In this document: piece by piece, positions 47,135 to 55,812 of the stretch
Numbering within the stretch: the first letter of the stretch is position 1
How the letters are laid out: each line of letters opens with the position of its first letter
NCBI RefSeq assembly: GCF_036017915.1
Contig: NZ_CP107929.1
Location: forward strand, 1,116,001-1,180,000
Source of the DNA: Micromonospora sp. NBC_00421
Lineage (GTDB): Bacteria > Actinomycetota > Actinomycetes > Mycobacteriales > Micromonosporaceae
Direction: 5' to 3'
DNA length: 64,000 nucleotides
Notes under the pieces: model-generated
Database searches by the model: none
Told to the model about the DNA's origin: nothing
Seen by the model: only the letters and a program-made list of their open reading frames with translations
Program-made: the position numbers and the translations under genes

Positions 47135-47329
47135 CGGCGTCCTTCGGTGCGTGGGGGATGGGCGATCCTGTCGGCGTGCCGGACAGGGGTGGATGCGCTT
47201 CCATTGCGGACGTGCTCGGGACCCGTCCTGAGCATCACACCGAGCGCTGGCCGCCGCTTCTCCGCCGTTGCCGTGCCGCCCGCTGCGCCGCTGTCGCCGT
47301 ACCGCCGCTGTCGCGCCGCGGCTGTCGCG

Positions 47330-47980
47330 TCAGGCGCGGGGCGAGCGCCGGCGCCGGGCGCGGGCAAGCGAGGCGGCTGTCGCCTCGTACCCGTCGCCCG
47401 CGCCGACCATCAGCGAGCGCAGCTGTGCCTCGAAGCAGACGTCGGCGTCGTACGGGTCGATCAGGTAGCCGCCGAGTTCGAGGCTCACCAGCCCGTGCAG
47501 GGCGATCCACATGTTCTGCGCGGCCAGCAGCGGATCTCCGGCGCGGAACCGGCCCTGTTCGGTGGCGCGGGCCACCGCGTCGACAAGCGGCTGGAGCGTG
47601 TACTTGCCGTGTTGCCGGTCGCCGTCGGCCAGGACGAATCCGCCGAGCGCCCCGCTGCCGAACATGACCTGGTAGAGCTGCGGGTGGTCGAGGGAGTTGG
47701 CCCGGTACGCGTGCCCGAGGGCCATCACGTCGGCGACGGCGTCGGAGGTGGCCCGCACGGTCGCCATGCGCCGGTGCAGGCGGGCGAAGCCTTCGTGCAC
47801 CATCGCCCGGACCAGGTTGTCCATGCCGCCGAAGTGCGTGTAGACGGCCGTGGTCGAGGTGCCCACGGCGGCGGCGAGTCGGCGGGTGGTGAGGCCGGCG
47901 GTGCCCTCCTCGGCAAGCAGCCGGGCCGCGGCCTCGAGCAGGGCCGTCGCCAGGTTGGGGTCGATTCGGCGGGGACTCAC
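47330..47980 (-). CDS. TetR/AcrR-family regulator (WHG-type C-terminus)
   Basis: From GTG 47980 the protein has 216 residues with the HTH AGLTTRRLAAAVGTSTTAVYTHF. The C-terminal ligand domain has ARANSLDHPQLYQVMFG-like sequence and an ALHGLVSLELGGYL helix, features of the WHG-domain TetR group. It is divergent from the carotenoid oxygenase gene by 95 bases, with clean palindromes (GTAACGCTGTTAC) between. It likely represses that gene and itself, perhaps also the GMC gene behind it. Confidence 0.88.
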   Translation of the reverse strand: MSPRRIDPNLATALLEAAARLLAEEGTAGLTTRRLAAAVGTSTTAVYTHFGGMDNLVRAMVHEGFARLHRRMATVRATSDAVADVMALGHAYRANSLDHPQLYQVMFGSGALGGFVLADGDRQHGKYTLQPLVDAVARATEQGRFRAGDPLLAAQNMWIALHGLVSLELGGYLIDPYDADVCFEAQLRSLMVGAGDGYEATAASLARARRRRSPRA

Positions 47981-48017
47981 GTTGACATGGTCTCACGCCC
48001 GGCGTACCTTCGATGGA

Positions 48018-48035
48018 GTAACGCTGTTACGTAAC
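48018..48035. promoter_or_regulatory. TetR operator candidate in the divergent region
   Basis: GTAACGCTGTTAC (48018-48030) and the overlapping palindrome GTTACGTAAC (48026-48035) make three alternating GTAAC/GTTAC half-sites. They lie between the TetR and carotenoid oxygenase starts, ideal for controlling both. Confidence 0.6.
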
Positions 48036-48075
48036 CGCGATACGCAAAAAGGTCGCCCAGCTCGTGGAGGTCCCA

Positions 48076-49422
48076 GTGAGCGTCGTCGCCCTCGCCCCCA
48101 AGACCCTCTCTCGCAACGACAACCGGCGCCCCGTCGCCACCGAGGCGACGGAGTTCGACCTGACCGTCACCGGGCGGCTGCCCGCCGAGCTGGACGGCTG
48201 CCTCGTCCGCATCGGGCCGAATCCGATGGGTGGCGACCTGCCCGGCCACGCCCTCGTCGGCGACGGCATGGTGCACGGGGTGCGCCTGCGCGCCGGCCGT
48301 GCGCTGTGGTACCGCAACCGGTGGATCCGCACCGACCGCACCACCCGCGCCCTTGGTGAGCTCGCCCTGCCCGGCCCCCGGCACGGGCTGTCCGACAATG
48401 CCAACGCCAACGTCATCCGGCACGGCGGGCGCACCCTCGCCCTCGGCGAGGCGGGCGTGCTGCCGGTCGAGCTGGACGACGAACTGGGCTCCGTGGCCCG
48501 GATCGACTTCGACGCCACCCTGCCGCACGGTTTCGCCGCGCACGCCGAGTGCGACCCGGTCACCGGGGAGCTGTTCGCCGTGGCCTACCACCACGAGCTG
48601 CCGTACGTCGAACACCTCGTGCTGAGCCCGCAGGGGCGGGTGCGCCGCAGCGAGCGCATCGAGGTCAGCGGCCCGCCGCTGATGCACTCGCTGGCGCTGA
48701 CCGACAGGCACTCGGTGCTGTTCGACCTGCCGGTCACCTTCCAGCCGGCGCTGGCCCGCTCGGGCTCCCGCTTCCCGTACGCGTGGTCGCCCGGTCGACC
48801 GGCACGGCTCGGGCTGCTGCCCCGCGAAGGGCGGGGGGCCGACGTGCGCTGGTTCGACGTCGACCCCTGCTACGTCTTCCACCCCGTCAACGCCTACGAG
48901 GTCGACGACACCTGCGTGGTGGACGTGGTGCGCCACGCCCGGGTCTTCGACCGCGATCTGCACGCCCCGGGGGAGACCGCGCCGACCCTGTGGCGCTGGA
49001 CGCTGGACCTGACCCGGGGCACCGTCGCCGCCGAGCAGCTCGACGACATCCCGCAGGAGTTCCCCCGCATCGACGAGCGCCGCAAGACGATGCCGCACCG
49101 GTACGCCTACACCGTGGCCATGCAGTCCGGAGCGGGGGTGCTGGGCGGCTCGGCGCTGCTGCGTCACGACCTGCTGCGCCGGGAGGTGGCGGTGCACGAC
49201 TTCGGGCCGTACCGGGAGGCGGGGGAGGCGGTGTTCGTCCCGCGCGACGCACGCTCGGCCGAGGACGACGGGTGGCTGCTGACCTACGTCCACGACGGAC
49301 GTACCGACCGCAGCGATCTGGTCGTGCTCGACGCCGGCGACTTCGCCGGGCCACCGGTGGCAGTCGTGCACCTGCCCGGCCGGGTGCCCAGCGGATTCCA
49401 CGCCAACTGGATCGGATCCTGA
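48076..49422 (+). CDS. carotenoid cleavage oxygenase (RPE65/CCD family)
   Basis: GTG 48076 follows GGAGG with good spacing (a GTG at 48064 overlaps that site and is less likely), giving 448 residues. The beta-propeller iron site is complete: His in GFAAHAECD, PLMHSLALTD, CYVFHPVNAYE and the C-terminal GFHANWI. RIGPNP near the start and HGVRL are also typical. These enzymes cleave a double bond of carotenoids, stilbenes or related alkenes with Fe(II) and O2. No carotenoid genes are in the window, so the substrate may be something else. Control by the divergent TetR is likely. Confidence 0.92.
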   Translation: MSVVALAPKTLSRNDNRRPVATEATEFDLTVTGRLPAELDGCLVRIGPNPMGGDLPGHALVGDGMVHGVRLRAGRALWYRNRWIRTDRTTRALGELALPGPRHGLSDNANANVIRHGGRTLALGEAGVLPVELDDELGSVARIDFDATLPHGFAAHAECDPVTGELFAVAYHHELPYVEHLVLSPQGRVRRSERIEVSGPPLMHSLALTDRHSVLFDLPVTFQPALARSGSRFPYAWSPGRPARLGLLPREGRGADVRWFDVDPCYVFHPVNAYEVDDTCVVDVVRHARVFDRDLHAPGETAPTLWRWTLDLTRGTVAAEQLDDIPQEFPRIDERRKTMPHRYAYTVAMQSGAGVLGGSALLRHDLLRREVAVHDFGPYREAGEAVFVPRDARSAEDDGWLLTYVHDGRTDRSDLVVLDAGDFAGPPVAVVHLPGRVPSGFHANWIGS

Positions 49423-49577
49423 CCCGGCACTCCGGGAACGGACAGATCTCCGACAGCACCTGGGCAATCTGAAGGAACCGTGGCGCGGGCCGGCCGGTTA
49501 GCTTCGCGGCAACCGCTGTCTCGTTTTCCACGGGCCGTACGGCGGACTCTCCCGCGTTTCCATGGAAGGTGCCAAAG

Positions 49578-50168
49578 ATGACCCAATCCCTCGCCGTCGC
49601 ACCGTCTTCCGGGCTGCTCGCGCGGCTCAACGGGGCCTACCACCGGGCCGCTCTCAACGGCTTCCTCATCGTCGTGTTGGCGCACTGGGCCGAGCACCTG
49701 GTTCAGGCGTACCAGATCTGGGTCCTCGGCATGCCCCGGCCGAAGGCGCGGGGCGTGCTGGGCCAGTTCTACCCGTGGCTGGTCTCCTCCGAGTGGTTGC
49801 ACTACGGCTACGCCATCGTGATGTTGGTCTTTCTCTTCGCACTGCGCCGGGGCTTCGTCGGGCGTGCCCGCACCTGGTGGACCGTGGCGTTGGCCATCCA
49901 GTTCTGGCACCACATCGAGCACTTCCTGCTGCTGTGGCAGGTGCAGTCCGGCACCATGTTCTTCGGCCAGAAGGTGCCGACCAGCATCCTGCAGCTCGTG
50001 CTGCCGCGGGTGGAACTGCACCTGTTCTACAACTCGGTGGTGTTCGTTCCCATGGTGATCGCGATGTACCTGCACCTGCGGCCGAACCGGCGCGAACAGG
50101 AGCTGATGACGTGCAGCTGCGTCGGACACCGCATCGCCGGCCGGTCCCTCGCCCCTCATGCCGCGTGA
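49578..50168 (+). CDS. His-rich integral membrane protein of unknown function
   Basis: ATG 49578 follows GGAAGG at 8 bases, giving 196 residues with about four membrane helices. Several helices carry histidines in repeated settings: AHWAEHLVQAYQ, WHHIEHFLLLWQ and VELHLFYNSVV, which could bind metal or heme. I do not recognise the family. The next gene, encoding a CopC-like protein, overlaps its end by 11 bases, so the two are an operon and a copper-related role is possible but speculative. Confidence 0.7.
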   Translation: MTQSLAVAPSSGLLARLNGAYHRAALNGFLIVVLAHWAEHLVQAYQIWVLGMPRPKARGVLGQFYPWLVSSEWLHYGYAIVMLVFLFALRRGFVGRARTWWTVALAIQFWHHIEHFLLLWQVQSGTMFFGQKVPTSILQLVLPRVELHLFYNSVVFVPMVIAMYLHLRPNRREQELMTCSCVGHRIAGRSLAPHAA

Positions 50169-50763
50169 GCTGAGCCGCCCGCCCGGCGGCCGTCGCCGGG
50201 CGGCGGCCGTCGCCGTGGCGGTGGCGGTCGCCGGGCTGCTCGCGTTCCCCTCCGGCGCGGCCCGGGCCGACGGTGGCCCGGTCTCCACCGACCCGCCGGC
50301 CGGCGCGGCGCTCACCGCCGCGCCCGCCGAGGTGACCCTGGGCTTCGGCGCCGGTGTCGACGAGGGACAGTCGCACGTCGCGGTGCTCGATGCCGGTGGC
50401 GGGCGGCTCACCGACGCCGAGCCGGTCCGGGTCGGCTCCACCCGCCTGCGGCTGCCGATGCACGTCGACGCGGCCGGCGACTACACGGTCGCCTACCACG
50501 TCACCTTCGTCGACGGCACGACCAGCACCGGGGCGTACCGGTTCAGTGTGGGCACGGGCGTCGCTCCGGCCCCGCTGGACGACGCCGCGCGCCGGGTCAG
50601 CACCGAGGTGGTGGCCGACGCGCACGGGCACGGCGTCGACGGCTTCAGCGCCTTCCTGCTGTTCGTCGACGGCGTCGTCCTGGTCGTGGTCCTCGCCCTG
50701 TTGTGGCTACGTCCTCGGGGCGGGCGGGCGCTGGCCCTGCGCATCGACGAGTCCCGGACCTGA
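50158..50763 (+). CDS. CopC-domain exported membrane-anchored protein
   Basis: The 201-residue protein has a signal peptide (about 1-37), then a CopC-like Ig-fold domain (STDPPAGAALTAAPAEVTLGF, AGDYTVAYHVTFVDGTTSTG) and one C-terminal membrane helix (LFVDGVVLVVVLALLWL) with a basic end. CopC proteins bind copper outside the membrane. The N-terminal His that usually binds Cu(II) is not at the mature start (DGGPVSTDPP), so copper binding may be altered; HGHG lies near the membrane helix. It overlaps the upstream membrane-protein gene. Confidence 0.8.
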   Translation: MPRELSRPPGGRRRAAAVAVAVAVAGLLAFPSGAARADGGPVSTDPPAGAALTAAPAEVTLGFGAGVDEGQSHVAVLDAGGGRLTDAEPVRVGSTRLRLPMHVDAAGDYTVAYHVTFVDGTTSTGAYRFSVGTGVAPAPLDDAARRVSTEVVADAHGHGVDGFSAFLLFVDGVVLVVVLALLWLRPRGGRALALRIDESRT

Positions 50764-50799
50764 CGGCGGCACGACGTGACGGCACTCCGGACAACGCGC

Positions 50800-50830
50800 A
50801 GCGGCGCCGACGAGATCCGTCGGCGCCGCT
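50800..50830. terminator. 13-bp perfect hairpin between convergent genes
   Basis: AGCGGCGCCGACG pairs with CGTCGGCGCCGCT around a 5-base loop, between the CopC-like gene and the convergent SDR gene. Well placed to end both transcripts. Confidence 0.7.
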
Positions 50831-50841
50831 CGTGCGGGTGG

Positions 50842-51717
50842 TCAGGGGGTGGGGAAGAACGCACGGACGAACTTCTCCCACCCGCGCTCACCGATGAGCG
50901 CCCGCATCTTCGGCAGCAGGCGCGGCGGCATGCCGAGCCGGTAGCGGATGCGCGGGTTCGGGGTGGAGACCGCTGTCTCGAGGACCTTCGCGACGTTCTC
51001 GGCGCGGACGGCGATCTTGCCGCGCAGCGGCGGGTCGTCGCTGAGCCGGTACGCCTGGTGCCAGTCGACGAAGTGCTCCCAGAAGTCCCGGTACAGGGCG
51101 GGGTTCTCGTGCGAGTCCATGCCCAGGTCGGCGACGCTGTCGGGGACGAAGCCGCCGAGGATGGGCGCCGGCTGGAGCACCACCACCTTGATGCCGAAGG
51201 GAGCGACCTCCAGGCGCAGGGAGTCGCTGATGGCCTCCAGCGCGTGCTTGGTGGCCTGGTAGTAGCCCCGGCCCGGGGTGGCGAACATGCCGAAGATCGA
51301 CGACATCATGATCACCCGGCCGCCGCCCTGCTCCCGCATGCCCGGCAGGACCAGTTGGGTGAGCCGGCACAGCCCGAAGACGTTCGTCTCGAACTGGGCG
51401 CGGACCTCGTCCATCGGGGTCTCCCCGATGGTGCCGTTGAGGCTGTACGCGGCGTTGTTGATCAGCGTGCCGACCGCCCCGTGCTCGTCGGTGATCCGCT
51501 TGACCGCCGCGGTCATCGACTCCTCGTCGTTGACGTCGAGGTGGAGCACCGTGATGCCCTCGTCGGCCAGGTCGGCCAGGGCGTCCACGTTACGTCCGGT
51601 GGCGTAGACCGGCCAGCCGGCCCGGTGCAGCCGCAGCGCGGTGGCCTTGCCGCTGCCCGAGGACATACCGGTGCCCGACGAGGCGCCCGTCAGCAGGATG
51701 GCGCGTGACTGGGTCAT
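50842..51717 (-). CDS. short-chain dehydrogenase with a lengthened cofactor loop
   Basis: The 291-residue protein is a classical SDR with NNAAYSLNG, MMSSIFGMF and the YYQATKHALE active site. Its glycine-rich cofactor motif reads LTGASSGTGMSSGSGKATA: the usual TGASSGIGxA loop appears to be duplicated or extended by about six residues. This could alter NAD(P) preference. The CMD/AhpD-like gene ends its coding run just upstream in the same direction (25-bp gap), so they are an operon. The substrate is unknown. Confidence 0.87.
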   Translation of the reverse strand: MTQSRAILLTGASSGTGMSSGSGKATALRLHRAGWPVYATGRNVDALADLADEGITVLHLDVNDEESMTAAVKRITDEHGAVGTLINNAAYSLNGTIGETPMDEVRAQFETNVFGLCRLTQLVLPGMREQGGGRVIMMSSIFGMFATPGRGYYQATKHALEAISDSLRLEVAPFGIKVVVLQPAPILGGFVPDSVADLGMDSHENPALYRDFWEHFVDWHQAYRLSDDPPLRGKIAVRAENVAKVLETAVSTPNPRIRYRLGMPPRLLPKMRALIGERGWEKFVRAFFPTP

Positions 51718-51742
51718 GATGGCGTCCCTTCCCGGCCGGAGA

Positions 51743-52342
51743 TCACTCGTCGCCCAGCCGCGCGATGCGGCTGCGATCGACCGACGAGCCCAGCCCGGTG
51801 GCGTCGACCAGGCGGTTGATGAACGCGAACAGGCAGGCGCAGAAGACCGCCTCCAGCATCTCGGCGTCGCTCCAACCAGCTGCCGCGGCCTTCTCCCAGT
51901 CCGCGTCGGTGATCTTGTACGCGCCGGTGCTCACCTTCGTCACCAGCCGCATGAGCGGCATGGTGCGCTCGTCGACAGGCAGCTCCTCGACGCTGTCGGC
52001 GTCCGACACCGCCTCCAGCAGCTCGTCGCTGCCGCCGAACTGGCTCAGGAACCAGCTGTGCGTTCCGACGCAGTACGGGCAGCCGTTCAGCTTGGACGTC
52101 CAGGCCGAGATCAGCTCCTTGAGGTGCCGGGGCAGGGTTTCCCCGCCGAAGATGCCGCCGTAGCCGGCGATCACCACCGCGAGCAGCCGCGGATTGGTGG
52201 AGGTGAGCCGGAACATGTCGGGCACGAATGGCAACCCGGTGACCGCCTTGATTTCCTCGTAGAGTTCGGCGGTGCGACCCTGAGCCTGATCCTCGTCAAT
52301 CATCGGGACTCTGATTCCCGGCTGTCTCGTCGTCGTTTCCAT
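51743..52342 (-). CDS. carboxymuconolactone-decarboxylase/AhpD-like protein
   Basis: ATG 52342 follows GAGGAG, giving 199 residues. The AhpD-type redox motif is present as LNGCPYCVGTHSW (CxxC plus His), with preceding LPRHLKELISAWTSK. Such all-helical proteins act in peroxide defence or related thiol redox chemistry. It is operonic with the downstream SDR and divergent from a second CxxC protein at 52.7 kb. Confidence 0.85.
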   Translation of the reverse strand: METTTRQPGIRVPMIDEDQAQGRTAELYEEIKAVTGLPFVPDMFRLTSTNPRLLAVVIAGYGGIFGGETLPRHLKELISAWTSKLNGCPYCVGTHSWFLSQFGGSDELLEAVSDADSVEELPVDERTMPLMRLVTKVSTGAYKITDADWEKAAAAGWSDAEMLEAVFCACLFAFINRLVDATGLGSSVDRSRIARLGDE

Positions 52343-52664
52343 GGGCCATCTCCTCGTTGCTCGGGCGATCCCGGGCCAGGTGGGCGACGTTGCGTTCCAC
52401 GACGAAGCAGGGCCGCTGTCGGCGCTGGCCGCAGCAATCTCCGACGGGGCTGCGGGGCAACACGGAAACGCTGGCGACGGCGGTCGGGCAGCGATTCCGC
52501 TGGCCCATGATGGCACGTCGTCGCAGCTCCGGTGCTCTCCCAGATTGCCTAGTGCGGGAACTCCCACGGTTGAACCGTCGGCGCGGTCGGACCGTACAGC
52601 CCACTGGCTGAAGGCACTTTTCGCCGATAATCTGTTCAATTCACAGAGATGGATGAGGTACGTG
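52343..52664. other. divergent region between two AhpD-like genes
   Basis: No gene is supported here. The 3' half (52610-52660) is relatively AT-rich (ttttcgccgataatctgttcaa), as expected of a promoter for the rightward gene. I see no strong palindrome. Confidence 0.4.
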
Positions 52665-53705
52665 ATGCCGGCAAGTGTTCTGCGACCGGTGCTGGGCGCG
52701 CTCGGGTTGACGCAGATTCGATACGTCGACCCGGTGCGTCGCGGGCGGGCCAGCGGCCTGGTGGCCGAGGTGTACAGGCAGGTGGAAAGGGACTTCGGTG
52801 TGCTGGCCCCACCGGTGGCCCTGCACGCCCCGGCTCCCGAGGTGCTGGCCGCCGCCTGGATGCTGCTGCGGGAGACGCTTGTCGTCCCCGGTGCCGCCCC
52901 CCGCGCGGCCAAGGAGGCGGTGGCCACCGCGGTCTCGCTGGGCAACGCCTGCCCGTACTGCGCGACCATCCACAACAACGCGCTCGGCCTGCTCGCCGGC
53001 GGCGGCTCCGCCCGGCCCGACGCCGGCGCGGCAGCGTTGGAGGAGGTCGTCAACTGGGCGATGCTGACCGACGGGGGCCCGCCGCAGCCGCCGCCGTTCC
53101 CCGCCGTCCAGACCCCGGAACTGGCCGGGGTGGCGGTGCTGCTGCACTACCTCAACCGGATGGTCAACGTGTTCCTGCGTGACATGCCGCTGCCGCCGGG
53201 TGTGCCGGAGGTGGCGTTGCCCGTCGTGCTGAGGGTGCTCGGCTGGGCCATGATGAGCGCCGCGCGACGTCCGCACGGGCCCGGTCTCTCGCTGGACCTG
53301 CTGCCGGCCGCGCCGCTGCCGGCGGACCTGTCCTGGGCGGCCGGCAACCCGACTGTCGCCCAGGCCTTCGGCCGGGCCTGTGCCGCGATCGACGAGGCTG
53401 GCCGCCGCTCGGTCCCCGAGGCTGTCCGGGACCTGGTGCAGGTCAACCTGGTCGGTTGGCGCGGCGGTCCGCGGGGGATCAGCCGGGCCTGGGTGGAGGG
53501 GTTGGTCGAGGGAATGCCCGAACGGCAGCGGCCGGTCGCCCGGTTCGCCCTGCTGGTCGCCTTCGCCTCCTATCAGGTGGACTCGGCGGTCGTGCGCGAC
53601 TGTCGGGCCGCCGGGGCGGACGCCCCGACGTTGGTCGAGGTCTCCGCCTGGTCGGCGATGACCGCGGCCCGGTGGCTGGGCGTCCAGCTCCCGACCCCGG
53701 GGTGA
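52665..53705 (+). CDS. large AhpD-like (CxxC) protein
   Basis: From ATG 52665 (GGATGAGG upstream; ATG 52653 is possible) the protein has 346 residues. It is helical with one AhpD core motif, LGNACPYCATIHNNALG, and further helices in a C-terminal half (VPEAVRDLVQVNLVGW, RPVARFALLVAFASYQVD) that resembles a second, degenerate copy without cysteines. A role in thiol-based redox defence is likely from the motif. It is transcribed away from a smaller relative. Confidence 0.75.
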   Translation: MPASVLRPVLGALGLTQIRYVDPVRRGRASGLVAEVYRQVERDFGVLAPPVALHAPAPEVLAAAWMLLRETLVVPGAAPRAAKEAVATAVSLGNACPYCATIHNNALGLLAGGGSARPDAGAAALEEVVNWAMLTDGGPPQPPPFPAVQTPELAGVAVLLHYLNRMVNVFLRDMPLPPGVPEVALPVVLRVLGWAMMSAARRPHGPGLSLDLLPAAPLPADLSWAAGNPTVAQAFGRACAAIDEAGRRSVPEAVRDLVQVNLVGWRGGPRGISRAWVEGLVEGMPERQRPVARFALLVAFASYQVDSAVVRDCRAAGADAPTLVEVSAWSAMTAARWLGVQLPTPG

Positions 53706-54115
53706 TCACTCCCGGACAGGAGTGGCATCGCCGAACAATTCGGATAATCGCTGCGACTGTCGGAATAAGTCACCTTGCCGCAGTGGGACCAGAGAAGTCT
53801 TCGTATTGATTTAACTCCATGCGTGGTATCGTCCTACTTCATCCGGACCACATTGGAACACTCACAGTAAGCGCGGTCCGATATCTTCCGGGTCCGCACT
53901 TACGCCACCCGGCGTGCGGTGCTTAGCGACATTTCAGGCCGGGTAGTCGAACACCTGTTCCGCTGCATGCGACGACGCCGTCGTGGCCGCTCCGAGCAGG
54001 GTCAGATCGCCGGTCGTCGGGATGTCCCGACGACCGGCGACCCCAGTGCACGGGCATGCCGTGCCTGGTGCGGTCGGAGTGTCCCCCACGTGTTAACCGA
54101 ATGGAGTGATGGGCT
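53706..54115. other. long leader region with a 14-bp hairpin
   Basis: No supported gene lies in these 410 bases. AT-rich patches near 53800-53850 could hold promoters. A perfect hairpin (GCCGGTCGTCGGGA / TCCCGACGACCGGC, 54009-54038) sits 77 bases before the regulator start and looks like a terminator or attenuator. A 117-codon frame from 53919 is shadow-like and overlaps the regulator. Confidence 0.5.
54009..54038 (+). terminator. 14-bp perfect hairpin upstream of the AraC-like gene
   Basis: GCCGGTCGTCGGGA and TCCCGACGACCGGC pair fully with a 2-base centre. Its position inside the leader of the next gene suggests attenuation or the 3' end of a small RNA rather than a gene terminator. Confidence 0.5.
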
Positions 54116-54928
54116 GTGCACAATGCTGTCGAAAGAGCCATCTCGATCATGTGGGATCGCTACCACGAACCCCTGTCACTTGATGCGATGGCCGATTCTG
54201 CCTTTCTCAGTCGCTTTTACTTCTCTCGGCTGTTCCGGTCGAAGACGGGCACTTCGCCGGGGCGCTTCCTGACCGCGATCCGGCTTTACAAGGCCAAGAA
54301 CCTGCTGCTCGAGACCGACATGAGCGTCACCGACATCGCCTACGCCGTCGGCTACAACAGCCTGGGCACCTTCATCAGCCGGTTCACCCGCAGCGTGGGT
54401 ATCTCGCCGGCCCGCTACCGATGGCTCGCCGAGAACGGCATCCCGCAGCTGTCCCGCACCCGCACGGCCGGCCCGCGCCGCCGGGCCACCATCACCGGCC
54501 GACTCGTCCTGCCCCCGGTCGACGTGCCGGTCAAGGTGTACGTGGGCATCTTCGACAGCCCCATCGTGCAGGGGTTGCCGGCCTCCTGCGACATCCTGGA
54601 GGCCTCGGGCGAGTACGTGCTGCGCGACGTGCCGGAGGGGCAGTGGTACCTGCGGGCCGCGGCGATCGCGCTCGGTGACATCGCGGCCCGCCCGTCCATG
54701 CGTCGCCCCCTGGCGGTCGGCTCCCACGACGCGCTGACCGTGGCCACCAGCGACAACCTCACCGTCGACCTGGAACTGCACCACACCGGGGTGTTCGACC
54801 TGCCCATCCTGATCGCGCTGCCCGAGCTGGACAGCAACGACCCCGCCAGCCGCACCAGGCGCGGGTTCACCCGCACCGACCGGCGTACCGCCAGGCCGTC
54901 CCGGTTGCTGCACCGGGCCAAGTCGTGA
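54116..54928 (+). CDS. AraC-family regulator with N-terminal HTH
   Basis: The 270-residue protein starts at GTG 54116. Its first 100 residues are the AraC double HTH (PLSLDAMADSAFLSRFYFSR, then MSVTDIAYAVGYNSLGTFIS). The rest (about 110-250) is a beta-rich domain of unknown type (GRLVLPPVDVPVKVYVGIFD). DNA-binding first is the reverse of the usual AraC order. It stands between the redox genes and the enediyne edge and may control either; the long leader with a hairpin suggests layered control. Confidence 0.88.
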   Translation: MHNAVERAISIMWDRYHEPLSLDAMADSAFLSRFYFSRLFRSKTGTSPGRFLTAIRLYKAKNLLLETDMSVTDIAYAVGYNSLGTFISRFTRSVGISPARYRWLAENGIPQLSRTRTAGPRRRATITGRLVLPPVDVPVKVYVGIFDSPIVQGLPASCDILEASGEYVLRDVPEGQWYLRAAAIALGDIAARPSMRRPLAVGSHDALTVATSDNLTVDLELHHTGVFDLPILIALPELDSNDPASRTRRGFTRTDRRTARPSRLLHRAKS

Positions 54929-55110
54929 CCGCCGCCTCCGGGTGGTGGCGACCCCGGAGGCCGGATGGCGGCACCGTAACCGGGGAATGAGGGCGCGGGC
55001 CGAACGGGACCCGGCCACGCGCCCAGGAACACCCCGCGCAGAAGGCGGTCGGCCGGTGGCGCCCGGGCCACCGGCCGACCGCCGACAGCGGCTCAGCACA
55101 GCGGTGCGGC

Positions 55111-55812
55111 TCAGCGTACGGAGGCGGCGATCGGTGACTCCGGCACCCGGAACGGCCCCCAGGTGAACGCCGGCAGCCAGCGCCCCGGGTCGGCGCTCCA
55201 CCGCAGCGACCGGATCTGCGACGCACTGCGGCGACCGGCCAGCGACAGGTACACCTCGTGCCACGGGCCGACCACGGTCACCGCCGGCTCGCCCGTACCC
55301 GCCACGGCCCGCCCGTGCTCGGTCTGCACCGCCAGCGGCGGCAGGCCACGGCCGTCGAGCGCGGCGGACAGTCCCCTCAACAGCACGTCGAAGGACGCCG
55401 GTAGCGCCGGATGGTCGACCGGCGGCGCGACGCCCAATGCCTGACGCAGGTCCAGCTCGTGGGTGAACGCGTCCATCACCAGGATGTGCCCGTCCATCGA
55501 GTCCGGGCCGGCGAGGAACTCCTCCACCGGCCCGCTCAGCCGCTCCCACTCGACGAGCAGCTCCGGCAGCCCGGCGTCGGGCGTCGCGCCGGGGACGGCA
55601 CCGGTGACCCGACCGTGCACCCGCGCGCAGACCTCCACCAGGTGCGCGACGAGCCTGTCGACGGTCCAGTCCGGGCAGTGCGCCACCGGCAGCGTGCCCG
55701 CGCCGGGCGGCCCCTCGGCAAGCAGGTCCGCCGTGGCCCGCCGGACCTGGCGGTAGGCCGCGTCGGCGGGAACCCGGGACGGGCGGGACGGCTGCGGTTC
55801 GACGATGGTCAC
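55111..55812 (-). CDS. maleylpyruvate isomerase-like (MDMPI, DinB-fold) protein
   Basis: The 233-residue protein has the four-helix DinB-like N-terminal domain: VAHCPDWTVDRLVAHLVE and VMDAFTHELDLRQALG, with metal-ligand histidines in the usual places. A C-terminal MDMPI-type domain follows (VVGPWHEVYLSLAGRRS). Members use mycothiol in isomerisation or other thiol-dependent steps. The ATG overlaps the epimerase stop (ATGA), so the two are coupled. The role is unknown; self-protection by mycothiol chemistry near an enediyne locus is a guess only. Confidence 0.82.
   Translation of the reverse strand: MTIVEPQPSRPSRVPADAAYRQVRRATADLLAEGPPGAGTLPVAHCPDWTVDRLVAHLVEVCARVHGRVTGAVPGATPDAGLPELLVEWERLSGPVEEFLAGPDSMDGHILVMDAFTHELDLRQALGVAPPVDHPALPASFDVLLRGLSAALDGRGLPPLAVQTEHGRAVAGTGEPAVTVVGPWHEVYLSLAGRRSASQIRSLRWSADPGRWLPAFTWGPFRVPESPIAASVR

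Noticed and set aside
45254-48034. 926-codon plus-strand frame
   Set aside because: Runs antisense to the GMC oxidoreductase and TetR genes, both strongly supported by motifs.
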